The translations under genes and the position numbers were made by a program. The notes beneath the pieces are model-generated. The model saw only the letters and a list, made by a program, of their open reading frames with translations, was not told the DNA's origin and searched no databases. From assembly GCF_948948975.1 (NCBI RefSeq), contig NZ_CARBVX010000004.1:1-64000 (forward strand): a stretch of DNA of 64,000 nt, read 5' to 3'. Shown here piece after piece: positions 17,634 through 27,729 of the stretch (positions are counted from its first letter, which is position 1; every line of letters starts with the position of its first letter). The stretch comes from an uncultured Lactobacillus sp. Lineage in GTDB: Bacteria; Bacillota; Bacilli; Lactobacillales; Lactobacillaceae.

Positions 17634-18269
17634 TTATTTTTCAGAATATCCTATCAGACGTAACTGTCCATTAATATACTCTCCTAAAAAGACATCATCA
17701 GGACTATTATAACCAGCTTTAGTTACTTCCTGTTCAAGCCAAGCATTAGATTTATGAATTAAATCTAAAACGTCTTCATTTATTTGCCCATCACTAATAA
17801 TCGGAAAGCGAATATTATCTTCATCATTTTCAATTATCGTTAATTGGCCATTTTGTTCAAAAATACAATTTTTCACTTTTTCAACTGAATAAATTCCGCG
17901 ACTTCTAAGTCTAAACATTAATTCATTGGCAGAAATACCAGCTTTCATACAATTTCCGACCAACACATGACCATTTTTAATTACTTGAACCGGTTTTCCA
18001 TCAATCAAATTACGAATCCAATTACTGCGCTCGCGCCCAAATTTCAAAATAAAAACTACTAAAGTCCAAACAATTAACACCAATAAAAATTGAAGAACGG
18101 TAATACTTTGATTATATATTAAACCACCGATAATACCGCCCAGTACATAATTTTGCAGCTGATCCAAAGCTGTTGTTGGAGCTAAATTACTTTTTCCAAA
18201 AACATTAATTTGAATAATCAGGGTTAATATTCCTAAAGAAAACTTAATAAATAATTGTGTATAATCCAT
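17634..18269 (-). CDS. DUF421 (YetF-like) membrane protein
   Basis: This 211-aa protein has three N-terminal membrane helices and a cytosolic DUF421 domain. Family landmarks are the GRERSNWIRNLIDGKPVQVIKNG strand region in two parts and LMFRLRSRGIYSVEKVKNCIFEQNGQL split around a turn. It is translated directly after a DUF3290 gene (7-base gap); the two families are commonly paired in Lactobacillales. The function is unknown; a membrane complex is the usual guess. Confidence 0.85.
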   Translation of the reverse strand: MDYTQLFIKFSLGILTLIIQINVFGKSNLAPTTALDQLQNYVLGGIIGGLIYNQSITVLQFLLVLIVWTLVVFILKFGRERSNWIRNLIDGKPVQVIKNGHVLVGNCMKAGISANELMFRLRSRGIYSVEKVKNCIFEQNGQLTIIENDEDNIRFPIISDGQINEDVLDLIHKSNAWLEQEVTKAGYNSPDDVFLGEYINGQLRLIGYSEK

Positions 18270-18276
18270 CTCTTAC

Positions 18277-18726
18277 CTACTTTTGTACATATATATGATG
18301 ATCAATGACATGCGCCTGATTTAAGGTATAACTATTATTGTCTTCGTTTAAATTCAATTGATAGTCTTCATTCTTTGAATCAATTCGAACAATCATTCCA
18401 TCCTGTAGACTCATCGAACTGACCATTACATCGCTTTCTTTAACGTTTTCATCATCAGCAACTGATTTAATAAAGGGAACGATTTGAGCAGCTTTTGATT
18501 TCTGTTCATTATTTTGCACATACTTTTCATATTGTGTGCCAGCAAATAGTAATAAGAATAAAAGAGCAATTATTCCTAAATCTCTGTATCTTGTATTAAA
18601 ACGATCACGTAAATATAAAATTGTAAAAATAATCATCGCACTAGCAGCAACAATTATTAAAATATATAAAGCTGTTCGATCTGTATTTTGATGATTCTGA
18701 ATGTAATTTATCGTATAGAAATTCAT
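18277..18726 (-). CDS. DUF3290 membrane protein
   Basis: This 149-aa protein has two N-terminal helices (about 18-38 and 48-64) and a soluble C-terminal domain. It matches DUF3290, the usual partner of DUF421, and the two genes are 7 bases apart. It lies in the pepT operon. Function is unknown. Confidence 0.82.
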   Translation of the reverse strand: MNFYTINYIQNHQNTDRTALYILIIVAASAMIIFTILYLRDRFNTRYRDLGIIALLFLLLFAGTQYEKYVQNNEQKSKAAQIVPFIKSVADDENVKESDVMVSSMSLQDGMIVRIDSKNEDYQLNLNEDNNSYTLNQAHVIDHHIYVQK

Positions 18727-18732
18727 TTAAAT

Positions 18733-20007
18733 CTAGTACTTTCTCTTTAATGGACTTTCGTCACGTTTATCATTTAATAAAACATGCTGCTTCGTAATTT
18801 CAATTAATGTTTTAGCTAAAAGAGCCATACTTTCAGTTGTTACATATTCATATGGTCCATGGAAATTTGCCCCACCATTAAATAAGTTAGGTGTAGGTAT
18901 TCCCTTTTCCGAAATAAAATCACCATCTGTTCCTCCCCGAAACGGGATAATTTTTGGCTCCAGTCCAAGGGACTTATAAGCATGTAAAACTAAATTTACT
19001 ACATAGGGATGCTCCTTAATCAAATCTCCTGGACTGCGATATTGATCATGCATTTCAAAAGTTACTCGATTTGCTCCATATTTTTTATTCAACTTATCTA
19101 CTGTACTTGTGATTAACTTTTTCTTTTGTTCAAAACCATCAGTATCAAAATCTCGAATAATCAATTGAATTTTTGCATGATCCACATTGCCATTATTGGA
19201 TAAAATCATAAAATAGCCATCAAAATCTTTACTATTTTCAGGCACATCACTTGCTGGTAAGCTTTGGATAAATTCACTAGCCATCAACGCTGCATTAACC
19301 ATAAGCCCGTATGCCTCCCCAGGATGAACTACTGTCCCATGAAAATCAATCGTAGCAGCGGCAGCATTAAAAGTTTCAAAGGCAATATCTCCTGGATCGC
19401 CATTATCTAATGTATAAGCAAATTCAACAGGAAAACGTTCCACGTTAAAACGAGCAGCCCCCTTACCAATTTCTTCATCCGGACCAAAAGCAACCCAAAT
19501 ATCTCCATGTTCAAGATCAGGAGTTTCTTTTAAATATTTGAGCATTCCCAGTAATCCAGCAATTCCCGCCTTATCATCTGCACCAAGTAAAGTCGTTCCG
19601 TCAGCGGTAATCAATGTTTCACCTAAATGTTTTTTTAAGCTAGGAAATTCACTTGTGGATAAGACACGTCTCTCTTTTAAGAAAATATCCTTTCCATCAT
19701 AGTTCTGATGCACTAGCGGTTTTACATTTTCTGCATTAAAATCAGCCGTATCTACATGTGCTACAAAACCAATTGGAGTTACTTCTTTATTAGTTGTCTT
19801 TTTTAGTTTTCCTACTAAATATGAATCTTCTTCTGAAAAAGAGATATCTTCTAAGCCTAGTTTTTCTAATTCTTTCTCAATAATCTTCAACAAATCAACC
19901 TGACCGTTAGTTGTCGGCACAGCTGTACTTTGTTCATCTGAACGAGTATTTACTTTACAGTATTCTATAAATCTATCTTGAATATATTTTTGATCGATTT
20001 CAGGCAT
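18733..20007 (-). CDS. pepT: Tripeptide aminopeptidase PepT
   Basis: This M20 family zinc peptidase removes N-terminal residues from tripeptides. Zinc and catalytic residues are visible: His and Asp in AHVDTAD, Asp in LLGADDKAG, the Glu pair in PDEEIGKGA, Asp in YTLDNGDPG and the late His in GGANFHGPYE. The ATG at 20007 (protein start MPEIDQ) is chosen because GGGGATGG lies just upstream. A TTG five codons earlier also leaves the frame open. It leads an operon with DUF3290, DUF421, a sirtuin and an exonuclease, with gaps of 6-13 bases. Confidence 0.92.
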   Translation of the reverse strand: MPEIDQKYIQDRFIEYCKVNTRSDEQSTAVPTTNGQVDLLKIIEKELEKLGLEDISFSEEDSYLVGKLKKTTNKEVTPIGFVAHVDTADFNAENVKPLVHQNYDGKDIFLKERRVLSTSEFPSLKKHLGETLITADGTTLLGADDKAGIAGLLGMLKYLKETPDLEHGDIWVAFGPDEEIGKGAARFNVERFPVEFAYTLDNGDPGDIAFETFNAAAATIDFHGTVVHPGEAYGLMVNAALMASEFIQSLPASDVPENSKDFDGYFMILSNNGNVDHAKIQLIIRDFDTDGFEQKKKLITSTVDKLNKKYGANRVTFEMHDQYRSPGDLIKEHPYVVNLVLHAYKSLGLEPKIIPFRGGTDGDFISEKGIPTPNLFNGGANFHGPYEYVTTESMALLAKTLIEITKQHVLLNDKRDESPLKRKY

Positions 20008-20069
20008 TTTTACCATCCCCAAACTATTTTTAATTATATTTTAAGAAAAAATAGTTTTCTGTCAATTCA

Positions 20070-20606
20070 CTATAGTTCAGATGCACCACTTTCTGCATCA
20101 ATTTTCTGATTTTTACGATAAATATCTCCTTTAGGGTTATTGGAATCATCAACCAATTTTTGTCCAGTTTCTTTTAAGTAGTATTCCACAAGTGGATAAA
20201 TATCTTGAACAGTTTCATTAATTCCAGCAAAATGATGGTCTTTATCAAAAATAGCCCGATATGTGTCCACCATAAATCTTTTTTGAGTATTAGTTTGATC
20301 TGCAAAATGCAATTCTTTTGCTTCACCTGTGCTTAACTTGTGGAATACTTCTGTTAATTGCTTCTTTTCACTCTCTGTTTGGCCAAGAGACGTAATATTT
20401 TCTCCAAGTTCTGGTGGATTATAATTCATCTCTGGTAATTGTTTATAATATGTAAATTCTCCAGTCTTATTAAAACTGAGCAAACTGCTGGGAAACGAAG
20501 AAAGATAATTATCGAGGTCTTTTACTTTCATTAGTCCCGCATTTAACTTTACATAGTCATTACCTTGTGCAGCTTTTTTATAATTTTTAGTCCAATTTTC
20601 ATTCAT
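20070..20606 (-). CDS. PAS-domain protein (DUF438-type PAS), paralogue of the gene at 29721
   Basis: This 178-aa soluble protein has no effector domain. Residues 25-160 follow the pattern of the PAS domain found at the end of DUF438 proteins (LLSFNKTGEFTYYKQ, then GINETVQDIYPLVEYYL). The usual HP motif of that PAS type is absent here. The C-terminus ends KLVDD...DAESGASEL, closely matching the tail of the second PAS protein in this window. It may bind heme, flavin or another ligand. It is monocistronic, downstream of the pnuC terminator. The function is unknown. Confidence 0.7.
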   Translation of the reverse strand: MNENWTKNYKKAAQGNDYVKLNAGLMKVKDLDNYLSSFPSSLLSFNKTGEFTYYKQLPEMNYNPPELGENITSLGQTESEKKQLTEVFHKLSTGEAKELHFADQTNTQKRFMVDTYRAIFDKDHHFAGINETVQDIYPLVEYYLKETGQKLVDDSNNPKGDIYRKNQKIDAESGASEL

Positions 20607-20628
20607 TTTTGATACCTCACAAATAAAA

Positions 20629-20656
20629 AAAGCATGTCGAACTCGACATGCTAATT
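20629..20656 (-). terminator. Intrinsic terminator of pnuC
   Basis: A perfect 10-bp stem (20631-20640 with 20643-20652) with a 2-base gap lies at the pnuC 3' side, with A-runs on the plus strand that give T-runs on the minus transcript. Confidence 0.85.
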
Positions 20657-20675
20657 TTAACGTATTTAATTACAT

Positions 20676-21446
20676 TTAGTCTTTAATAGCTTTTAACCCT
20701 TCACGCTTTCTTCCCATGTTAAACCATGGTGAAACAGTAAAGGCTAAAACGTCATTAACAACGTAAATTAAGGAGTTAACAGCCATTGCTAAAGTTGCAT
20801 CTCCCTGTGCATAAGTCACACCCCAAAGAATTAATTGGAAAATTCCACTAGCAGTCCACCAGAAATATTGGTTATTGTAGCGTAAAAAACACATAATACC
20901 AGCAGTTAATGAAATTGCAAAGCTAATAGCATCGATCCAAGGACGTGGATCGTTAGTAAACTTACCAATTAAATAACCAGATACTGCATAAACAACTAAT
21001 GTACCAACAATAGCAACAATCCATTCTTTAGCACCAAACTTACGTAAGTGATTCTTAGTATCGTCATTCCAAGATCTAACTGAAATAATAACTGGTAAAT
21101 CTAAAGTTAAAATATAAGCAATTTGTTCAAAAATTGAAAGATAATTCTTAGCAGCTAGTCCTGCATAAATAAAACAAGCTGCAGAAATCAAGCCTAACCA
21201 TCCATTAATTGCTTTAGTTGCATTAATGGCTAAAACACATAAAGTTCCAAGCAATGTACCAATAAAAGTAATAACGGTTAAAGCAGTGATTTTATTTTGA
21301 ATCAAAATAGCTAATTGGAAACCGAAAGCAAAGAACCAAAGCATATAATTTTGAACTGGCCATCCGTGCAATTGCTTAAATAGCCAAACGAAATAGTTAT
21401 CCTTTCTTTCTTTATGATCTTCTTGTAATGATGTGGAATTGTCCAT
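20676..21446 (-). CDS. pnuC: Nicotinamide riboside transporter PnuC
   Basis: This 256-aa membrane protein has about seven helices and the PnuC features NYMLWFFAFGFQL at the start, WGVTYAQGD and the C-terminal YVVNDVLAFTVSPW. PnuC imports nicotinamide riboside by facilitated diffusion driven by phosphorylation, and lactobacilli need such NAD precursors. It has its own promoter at 21529-21557 and a palindrome in the untranslated leader, which suggests regulation. The gene ends at a strong terminator. Confidence 0.88.
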   Translation of the reverse strand: MDNSTSLQEDHKERKDNYFVWLFKQLHGWPVQNYMLWFFAFGFQLAILIQNKITALTVITFIGTLLGTLCVLAINATKAINGWLGLISAACFIYAGLAAKNYLSIFEQIAYILTLDLPVIISVRSWNDDTKNHLRKFGAKEWIVAIVGTLVVYAVSGYLIGKFTNDPRPWIDAISFAISLTAGIMCFLRYNNQYFWWTASGIFQLILWGVTYAQGDATLAMAVNSLIYVVNDVLAFTVSPWFNMGRKREGLKAIKD

Positions 21447-21477
21447 TTACTAACTCCTCTTTCTTTATATTAGGTCA

Positions 21478-21491
21478 CACAATATATTGTG
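21478..21491 (-). promoter_or_regulatory. Palindrome in the pnuC leader, candidate operator
   Basis: CACAATATATTGTG is a perfect 14-bp palindrome lying about 30-45 bases upstream of the pnuC ATG and downstream of the promoter. It could be a repressor site acting as a roadblock, or a hairpin in an NAD-responsive leader. No specific regulator can be named from sequence alone. Confidence 0.5.
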
Positions 21492-21528
21492 CCTTATCCG
21501 CATTTTTCTCAAAAAAGCATCTGTATCT

Positions 21529-21557
21529 AGTATAGTAGTTAATAAATTGAAAACAAG
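21529..21557 (-). promoter_or_regulatory. Promoter of pnuC
   Basis: TTGTTT-17-TATACT lies on the minus strand, giving a leader of about 75 bases. The remaining intergenic DNA to 21873 holds a TATAAT at 21803-21808 for the adhesin gene on the plus strand and otherwise only AT-rich sequence. Confidence 0.55.
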
Positions 21558-21802
21558 AGTTTACAATTTTCGTTAAATATGCGGGTAAGTGTTATTCAAA
21601 TTTTAGATAGCGCTTACTTTATTATCTTAACTGTTTTCATTTGCATTTATATATATTTTTTATTTTTATACTTGAATAAATCACGTATTTTTTTGTGTTT
21701 ATAGCTACTTTTTAAAGTCGTTTTTTTACTTTTAGCTAGATCTTTTCACTATTAGCAATAGACTACTTTCCCTATCTAATAATCTATTATTTAAATCTGG
21801 AG

Positions 21803-21808
21803 TATAAT
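21803..21808 (+). promoter_or_regulatory. Candidate -10 box for the MucBP adhesin gene
   Basis: TATAAT lies 65 bases upstream of the adhesin ATG. The -35 region is poor (TAATCT at 17 bases), so only the -10 is convincing. Confidence 0.4.
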
Positions 21809-21873
21809 ATTATTTTAGAAAGCTAAAATGTTATTTTATTAAAAAATCATTCATAATCGAGGAAAGAATTAAA

Positions 21874-24800
21874 ATGAAACATAAAAATGATTTATTTTTT
21901 ATTACTAAACTTAATGGGAAGGAAAAGTTTAGCTTTAGAAAAATTTCAGTTGGATTAGTTACTGTTGCTTTAGGTACCACCTTCTTTTTAGAAAGTGGAC
22001 AAACTGTACAAGCTGCGGATCAATCTAATAACGATTCTCAGCAAAATACAACTATTAATCAAAACTCTGCCAATCCTGATAATTCTCGAACATTAACTAT
22101 TCAAAAATCAGAAACAACAAATACGGCGAATAATACTACAGGCTCTTCAAACAATGAGACGAATTCTTCATACGAAAACAATTCTAAACAAAATACGACC
22201 AATAATTTAAAAAACGATAAACCAACATTACAGCAAGAAGCTACGGCTCCAGTACAAATTACAGGAAGCTCAACCAATACTTCTCTGATTGCTGACGTAA
22301 CTCAAGGCAGCTTTAGCGTTCATGTTGCTAACGATTCAAGTCATCCAATCATTATCAATCATAATCAGCAAGTCAACGTTTCAGTAGCAGATTCTGATAA
22401 CTTGCTAAAATTTGATGTTAATGCAACTAAAATTGGCAATTTTGATGTTGGCGTTAATAATAATTCTGGTACTAAAAACTTCACTTTTACCTATACGGGA
22501 AGTGATAACGGTGTTTTATCTGGTTTTGATGCAACTTTTCCATTTGTAGCCGTTAATTCAGCTGCCCAAGTATACCATGAACAAAATGGCGCATATCCGG
22601 ATTTCAATTTACCAATTACTGTAACCTTACCCAATGACCAATCCTATACTCAAACTCTTCCAATTAAAATTAATCCTTATGAAGATAAAGTTGTAAAGGA
22701 TGAAATTTTACATGGATTTATCATGGGACCTAAAGTTATTTGGACGCCAGGTCAAGATGGTAATCCTGGTACTGATGGTATATATACTGAAAATGGTGCA
22801 AATTATACGGGACCTGAACCTAGTGCAGCAGCCGACATTCCAGCTGATCAACAACAAGATGCTCGATTAATGCAATATGGAATTGACTGGAACTATGGCT
22901 CAGTTGCTAATGGAAATTCACCTTTAAATCCCTTATCCGATGTTTTAGCTCATATTAAATTTAGCGATCATCAAAAAATTCTTCCATCTACCATTAAAGT
23001 ATTTAAAATTCCTAATGATGTAAAAATAATCGATGCTGATGGTCACCGGACAAATATTAATAATTACTACAATAAAGTTGTTAATTATCAACCAAGCTTA
23101 GAAGATACTAATTTTGAAGACTTTTTAAGAAAATCAATTTCTGATAATAATCATCAAATTGTTATTGATCAAAAAGGACCTTTTACAGTTAATGGGCAAG
23201 ATTATTCTAAGGAAGGACCTTATTTTATTCAATTAGATACACAACTTGATACTAACTATATTCCAGACTGGATTAATAATCCTAATGAGGGTCCATCTAT
23301 TACTACACCAATAAAGAATGAATGGAATTTAGATGGCTCGGGAGTTACTAATTCTTTTGTTCAAACTTATACTAATTTCAAATTCGATCCTAAAGTAGAT
23401 TTAATGGTTAATATTTACTTTATTGACGAAAATACTGATCAAGAAATTGCTCATACAAGTCGTGATATTATTGCTTCTCCTAACAGTTCAATAACTAATC
23501 CAACTCCAAATATAATTAAGACTCTTGAAAGTCAGGGATATAAAGTGGATGAAGCTGCAACTAAGGGTCAAAATAGTATTAAACATTTAGTTAATTTTGA
23601 TCCTGCTAAGCAAAACTTTATTAACTATGATAGTAACAATATCGATGTTTCCACTAATTCACTAAAGTATTATGTTTATCTTTATCACAATACTAGTTCT
23701 CAATCTGAAACCCAGACAACTTCAGTAATCGAAAATATTAATTATATTTACGCTAATGGAACAAAAAAAGGTCAAATAGCAGCAACTCCATACACCCATA
23801 AAGTAACGTATATTCGACAAGGAACTAAAGATCTTGTAACTAATGAGATTAATTGGAGTGAATGGACACCAGATTCTGCTTTAGATGCTGTAGTTTCTCC
23901 AAAAGCTACTGATTCAACTTATAGCTTAGTTGCTCCCCAGCATATACCAGCAATTAAATTAAATATTAGTTCAAATGGAACGATTACTACTCAAAATGAT
24001 GTTCCTCTAAATTACACTGTAAAGTATTATGCTCCAGAAAAAGCTACTCTCCGTTTCTACGATGATACTGATCACGAGTATCTAGATAATTACCTAATTC
24101 AGTATAATCAAAATTCTTCATTAAGTGATATCTATGCTGATCCAAATGATCAATCTTCTGAACAAGCTATTTCATTTGCAGGTGCTGATAAAATTGTTAA
24201 CTTTTTAAACGATGAACACTATAAGTTTGCAGGCGTTAGTGGGCTTGGTTCAACCACTAACACTGATTATTCAAAGATTTCTTACGGGAATTTTGATGAT
24301 GATGAAACTAAGAATCAAGATTTTGTCCTTCATTTCACTCATGAACTTAACCAAGTTAGTGAAGACAAGACCATTTCTGAACAAGCTATTCTTTACGCAG
24401 AAAATGGTCCTAAACAAGGTCAAACTTTCAGCACTCTAAATCTAGGTAACATTAAATTTACTAGAACTGGACAAGAAGATTTAGTTACTAATCAAACTTC
24501 GTGGAATAAGTGGACTGTTGAAAATAATGGAAAGGTTCTTTCTCTTCCTCTTGTAGTTTCTAAGGTCTATAAGATTAATCCACAAAACATTACACAAGTA
24601 GCTCCTGCTTCTAAGGAATTCGAAATTAATAACAATCAAATCACTCCTTTGAACTTTGACGCACAGAATAACCAAAGTTTAATCAATAGTCTTGAAGATA
24701 ATAGTACTTACTTAGTTAAAGTTCCTTATGCACTTAGTGAAAACATTACGGTAACTTACATCGATGACACGACTGGTGCAATTTTAGAAACTAAGAAATT

Positions 24801-25713
24801 ATCTGGTGAACCAAATACTAGTGCTAACTATTCTACTAAAGAGACAATTGATAAATACATAGCTAAACATTACGTTCTAGTATCTGATCAAACTAACCAA
24901 CAAACACTGATATTTGATAATGATGAAGATCCTGATGATCAAAACTATGAAGTTCATTTCACTCATGAACTTAGAGCTTTAAGTAATTCTAAAACCATCC
25001 ATGAAACTATCATTTATGTTTATGAAAATGGTCAAGAAGCTGCTCCAAATTACACTGCTTCAACTAACTTTTCACAAGCTGGTAATCTTGATTTAGTTAC
25101 CAATGTTGAAAGTTGGGAAAAGTGGACACCTGATTATACTGTTTTCAAATTAGTGGAATCCCCGATTATTGCTGGTTATACCGCTGATCATAAACAAATT
25201 GACCAACAACTTGTTACTCATGGTAGTGCTGACTTATTATTTAAAGTAATTTACACTGCTAAGCCTGTTCAACCTACTAAACCGGTCGAGCCTACCAAGC
25301 CAGTTCAACCTACTAAACCGATCGAGCCTACCAAGCCGGTTCAACCTACCAAACCGGTTGAACCTACTAAGCCGGTTCAACCTACTAAACCGGTCGAGCC
25401 TACTAAGCCTGTTCAGCCTACCAAACCAGTTGAACCTACTAAGCCGGTTCAACCTACCAAGCTAGTTGAGCCTACTAAGCCAGTCGAACTTATTAAACCG
25501 GTTCAACCTACTAAGCCCATTCAATCTGCTTCAAAAGGTAAACTATCTCATCAGAATAATGTAGTTGTCTCAATAAAAGAAGATAAGCAAAATATCTTAC
25601 CTCAGACCGGAACTAAAAAGAATGGAGCTAGTCTCTTAGGATTGGCTTTCAGTGCCGCATCCCTATTGCTAGGCTTAATCGGTAATGATCTCAAACGGAA
25701 AAAGAAAAATTAA
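21874..25713 (+). CDS. LPxTG-anchored MucBP-domain adhesin with YSIRK-type signal
   Basis: This 1279-aa cell-wall adhesin has a YSIRK-type signal ([17 protein letters not shown], residues 17-33) ending near AADQ, followed by a Ser/Asn/Thr-rich stretch to about 120. Residues 120-530 form a novel-looking beta-rich head. Four or more MucBP/Mub-type modules then follow, marked by repeated ...YIDDTTGAI..., ...VHFTHEL... and LVTN..SW.KWTP segments. [13 protein letters not shown] rod (about 1130-1215) spans the wall before the sortase signal [10 protein letters not shown] and a basic tail. Such proteins bind mucin or host glycans. The strong GAGGAAAG site lies before the ATG. The gene has its own terminator. 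Confidence 0.9.
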   Translation: MKHKNDLFFITKLNGKEKFSFRKISVGLVTVALGTTFFLESGQTVQAADQSNNDSQQNTTINQNSANPDNSRTLTIQKSETTNTANNTTGSSNNETNSSYENNSKQNTTNNLKNDKPTLQQEATAPVQITGSSTNTSLIADVTQGSFSVHVANDSSHPIIINHNQQVNVSVADSDNLLKFDVNATKIGNFDVGVNNNSGTKNFTFTYTGSDNGVLSGFDATFPFVAVNSAAQVYHEQNGAYPDFNLPITVTLPNDQSYTQTLPIKINPYEDKVVKDEILHGFIMGPKVIWTPGQDGNPGTDGIYTENGANYTGPEPSAAADIPADQQQDARLMQYGIDWNYGSVANGNSPLNPLSDVLAHIKFSDHQKILPSTIKVFKIPNDVKIIDADGHRTNINNYYNKVVNYQPSLEDTNFEDFLRKSISDNNHQIVIDQKGPFTVNGQDYSKEGPYFIQLDTQLDTNYIPDWINNPNEGPSITTPIKNEWNLDGSGVTNSFVQTYTNFKFDPKVDLMVNIYFIDENTDQEIAHTSRDIIASPNSSITNPTPNIIKTLESQGYKVDEAATKGQNSIKHLVNFDPAKQNFINYDSNNIDVSTNSLKYYVYLYHNTSSQSETQTTSVIENINYIYANGTKKGQIAATPYTHKVTYIRQGTKDLVTNEINWSEWTPDSALDAVVSPKATDSTYSLVAPQHIPAIKLNISSNGTITTQNDVPLNYTVKYYAPEKATLRFYDDTDHEYLDNYLIQYNQNSSLSDIYADPNDQSSEQAISFAGADKIVNFLNDEHYKFAGVSGLGSTTNTDYSKISYGNFDDDETKNQDFVLHFTHELNQVSEDKTISEQAILYAENGPKQGQTFSTLNLGNIKFTRTGQEDLVTNQTSWNKWTVENNGKVLSLPLVVSKVYKINPQNITQVAPASKEFEINNNQITPLNFDAQNNQSLINSLEDNSTYLVKVPYALSENITVTYIDDTTGAILETKKLSGEPNTSANYSTKETIDKYIAKHYVLVSDQTNQQTLIFDNDEDPDDQNYEVHFTHELRALSNSKTIHETIIYVYENGQEAAPNYTASTNFSQAGNLDLVTNVESWEKWTPDYTVFKLVESPIIAGYTADHKQIDQQLVTHGSADLLFKVIYTAKPVQPTKPVEPTKPVQPTKPIEPTKPVQPTKPVEPTKPVQPTKPVEPTKPVQPTKPVEPTKPVQPTKLVEPTKPVELIKPVQPTKPIQSASKGKLSHQNNVVVSIKEDKQNILPQTGTKKNGASLLGLAFSAASLLLGLIGNDLKRKKKN
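25258..25530 (+). repeat. Proline-rich wall-spanning repeat, 18-bp unit
   Basis: About fifteen copies of an 18-base unit encode KPVQPT or KPVEPT in near-alternating order. Third-position differences (CCG/CCA/CCT, GTC/GTT) show the copies have drifted under protein-level selection. Slippage at this array would change the stalk length. Confidence 0.9.
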
Positions 25714-25747
25714 GCTTTAAGAAACTGTTCTGAGAAAGTTCAGAAAC

Positions 25748-25803
25748 AAAATATCCTACTAAATCAAGATTTATCAATCCTAGAATTTAGTAGGATATTT
25801 TTT
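25748..25803 (+). terminator. Intrinsic terminator of the MucBP adhesin gene
   Basis: ATATCCTACTAAAT pairs with ATTTAGTAGGATAT over a loop of about 20 bases and is followed by a T-run. Confidence 0.88.
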
Positions 25804-25911
25804 ATCAGGTAAGCATGTTCATACATTACTCTTTGAAAGCATTTTACTAGCAAAAATTGGATTCCTTTCGATATACTTTTTAATTAATAGCTATTTTTGA
25901 AAGGATATCAT

Positions 25912-26289
25912 ATGGTTAAAGAATTCAAAGAATTTATTTCTCGCGGTAATATGATGGATTTAGCTGTTGGAGTTATTATAGGAGCAGCTTTTACAGCAAT
26001 TGTAAATTCCTTAGTTAAAGATTTGATTAATCCTCTAATCGGACTATTTATTGGAAAAATTGACCTTTCCAACTTAAAATTCACTGTTGGGGAAGCTACA
26101 TTTAAATACGGCAGTTTCTTAAATGCTGTGATCAACTTCCTAATTATTGCCCTAGTTGTATTTTTCTTAATTAAATTGGTTAATCGACTAACACCTAAAA
26201 AAGAAGTAGAAGAAGACGATCCAGCTCCGACGAACGAAGAAATATACCTTCGCCAAATTCGCGACTTATTGCAAGAAAAGAATAAGTAG
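25912..26289 (+). CDS. mscL: Large-conductance mechanosensitive channel MscL
   Basis: This 125-aa channel subunit has the N-terminal amphipathic helix ([21 protein letters not shown], overlapping into TM1), TM1 with the pore residues [14 protein letters not shown], a periplasmic loop and TM2 around residues 70-92, then a charged C-terminal helix. It opens under hypo-osmotic stress. The ATG at 25912 follows GAAAGGA at the right distance; an in-frame ATG five codons upstream overlaps that ribosome site and is unlikely. Confidence 0.95.
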   Translation: MVKEFKEFISRGNMMDLAVGVIIGAAFTAIVNSLVKDLINPLIGLFIGKIDLSNLKFTVGEATFKYGSFLNAVINFLIIALVVFFLIKLVNRLTPKKEVEEDDPAPTNEEIYLRQIRDLLQEKNK

Positions 26290-26295
26290 ATATTG

Positions 26296-26330
26296 CACCC
26301 CCTTAATCTATAAGGGATGCTTTTATTTTT
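26296..26330 (+). terminator. Intrinsic terminator of mscL
   Basis: GCACCCCCTTA pairs with TAAGGGATGC (one mismatch) and is followed by TTTTATTTTT. Confidence 0.75.
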
Positions 26331-26375
26331 CAAAAATCATTCTATTTTCATGACATTGTCTTAATTTACTAATAA

Positions 26376-26420
26376 ACAAAAAATAGCTTATGTGTTCCTA
26401 TTTAACACATAAGCTATTTT
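26376..26420 (-). terminator. Intrinsic terminator of the first mannose-family PTS operon
   Basis: A perfect 17-bp inverted repeat (26380-26396 with 26404-26420) is followed by a T-run on the minus strand. It lies behind the IIA stop codon at 26479. Confidence 0.88.
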
Positions 26421-26478
26421 AAATGCATATAAACATATGCTTTTTGTCTTTCCTAAACACCTAAATTTAAGATGTTGC

Positions 26479-26907
26479 TTAAATACCATCAGATAATTTT
26501 TCAGTAGCCGTAGAATGATTAGCAACACCAAACTGCCGTATTCCTTGTTTAGTTGACTCAATCAAAGCTTGGGCTAACTCCGTAGAATCGCTAAATTTAT
26601 CCAATCCAGTCAAGCCATTCTCTAATAATGAACCAACATTGCAACCACAAATTACAGAAATATCTTTTTTAGATTTTGTAGATAAAATAGCTGCTTGTTT
26701 ATATGGAGTTCCTCCTAAAAGATCACAGAAGAAAACAATATGTTCATTTAATTTGATTGCTTCTTCAAATTTTTCCATTAAATTCTCTTCATCCATATCT
26801 TCTGTGAAATCGACATATTTAACATTTTTAATACTTCCAGCAAGTAGTTTTACAGTAGACTCAATGCCACTTGCGAAGTTTCCATGGCCGGTAACAATAA
26901 TTTGCAT
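26479..26907 (-). CDS. PTS mannose-family IIA component
   Basis: This 142-aa single-domain EIIA has the phosphorylated His8 in VTGHGNFASG and the family motif FCDLLGGTPYKQA around residue 60. It accepts phosphate from HPr and passes it to a IIB domain. It is the last gene of an operon with IIC and IID. The operon's IIB exists only as a fragment fused to the regulator remnant upstream, so the phosphate relay is probably broken unless another IIB substitutes. Confidence 0.88.
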   Translation of the reverse strand: MQIIVTGHGNFASGIESTVKLLAGSIKNVKYVDFTEDMDEENLMEKFEEAIKLNEHIVFFCDLLGGTPYKQAAILSTKSKKDISVICGCNVGSLLENGLTGLDKFSDSTELAQALIESTKQGIRQFGVANHSTATEKLSDGI

Positions 26908-26940
26908 TTTAAAGCACTCCTAACCATGATAGCAAAATTG

Positions 26941-27729
26941 CTAATACAAAAGTAATGACATCAGAATTACTGGATTAATATTCTTTTTCTTAACTAAATA
27001 ATATAGTAAAAATGTATATCCTAATGGAAGAATATTAGGGAAAATATTATCAAAGAAAGCCTTTTGAATAGAAATTGACTTTGTAGCTGTAACTGGAATT
27101 TTCCATTTTACAGTAATTTGGACATAAGTAGCAATTAAACCACCAATTACAGTACATCCCAATACACTAGCAGCATGAGAAACAATAGCCGAGTCTCTTC
27201 TAATTTTAGAAACTGCTTTTGTTCCTGCGGAGTAGCCTAATTGTGCAATAGGCATTCTTAGTAAAAACATACCAACATATACTAAGAAGAATAGTAGTGG
27301 GCCTAAAATACTTCCTTCTTTAGCAAATGATGCAGTAATACCAGCTACAATTGGTAAAATTGTAAACCAAGTAATCGCATCTCCAATACCAGCCAATGGA
27401 CCGAATAATGCGACTCTTAATCCATCAATAGTTGATCTACTTTCACCATTTTCTTCAAGAGACATTTCCAATCCCATTAACAATGGAGCTGCATAGTTAT
27501 TAGTATTCATAAACTCAAGGTTACCTTTCATAGCAGCACTTAAGCCCTTTTTATCTTTTCCATAAATTTTCTTTAAAGCTGGAAGAATAGCTAGTGTCCA
27601 GCCACCAGCCTGCATTAACTGATAATTCATCTGAGATTGGTTAAAAATTGACATTAAACCAATTTTTCTAACATCATGCTTCGTTAGCTTTCCTCTCTTA
27701 GATGGTTGCGAAACATTAGATTCCATCAT
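26941..27729 (-). CDS. PTS mannose-family IID component
   Basis: This membrane subunit of about 262 aa has the IID signature region LTKHDVRKIGLMSIFNQS near the N-terminus, a GPLAGIGDAITWFTILP motif near the middle and several C-terminal helices. The start is placed at the tandem ATG (27729 or 27726) because TGGAGGC precedes it; the frame is open ten codons further. It overlaps the IIC gene by 14 bases, which indicates coupling. With IIC it forms the sugar channel. Confidence 0.88.
   Translation of the reverse strand: MMESNVSQPSKRGKLTKHDVRKIGLMSIFNQSQMNYQLMQAGGWTLAILPALKKIYGKDKKGLSAAMKGNLEFMNTNNYAAPLLMGLEMSLEENGESRSTIDGLRVALFGPLAGIGDAITWFTILPIVAGITASFAKEGSILGPLLFFLVYVGMFLLRMPIAQLGYSAGTKAVSKIRRDSAIVSHAASVLGCTVIGGLIATYVQITVKWKIPVTATKSISIQKAFFDNIFPNILPLGYTFLLYYLVKKKNINPVILMSLLLY

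Noticed and set aside
25237-25452. Minus-strand frame opposite the Pro-rich repeat of the MucBP adhesin
   Set aside because: It is a low-complexity Arg/Leu product created by the reverse of the repeat; no start signal.
21874-25713. Possible phage or conjugative origin for the adhesin region
   Set aside because: No integrase, attachment repeat or base-composition break was seen around it.
25908-26333. Minus-strand frame opposite mscL
   Set aside because: It mirrors the conserved mscL coding sequence and lacks a ribosome site.
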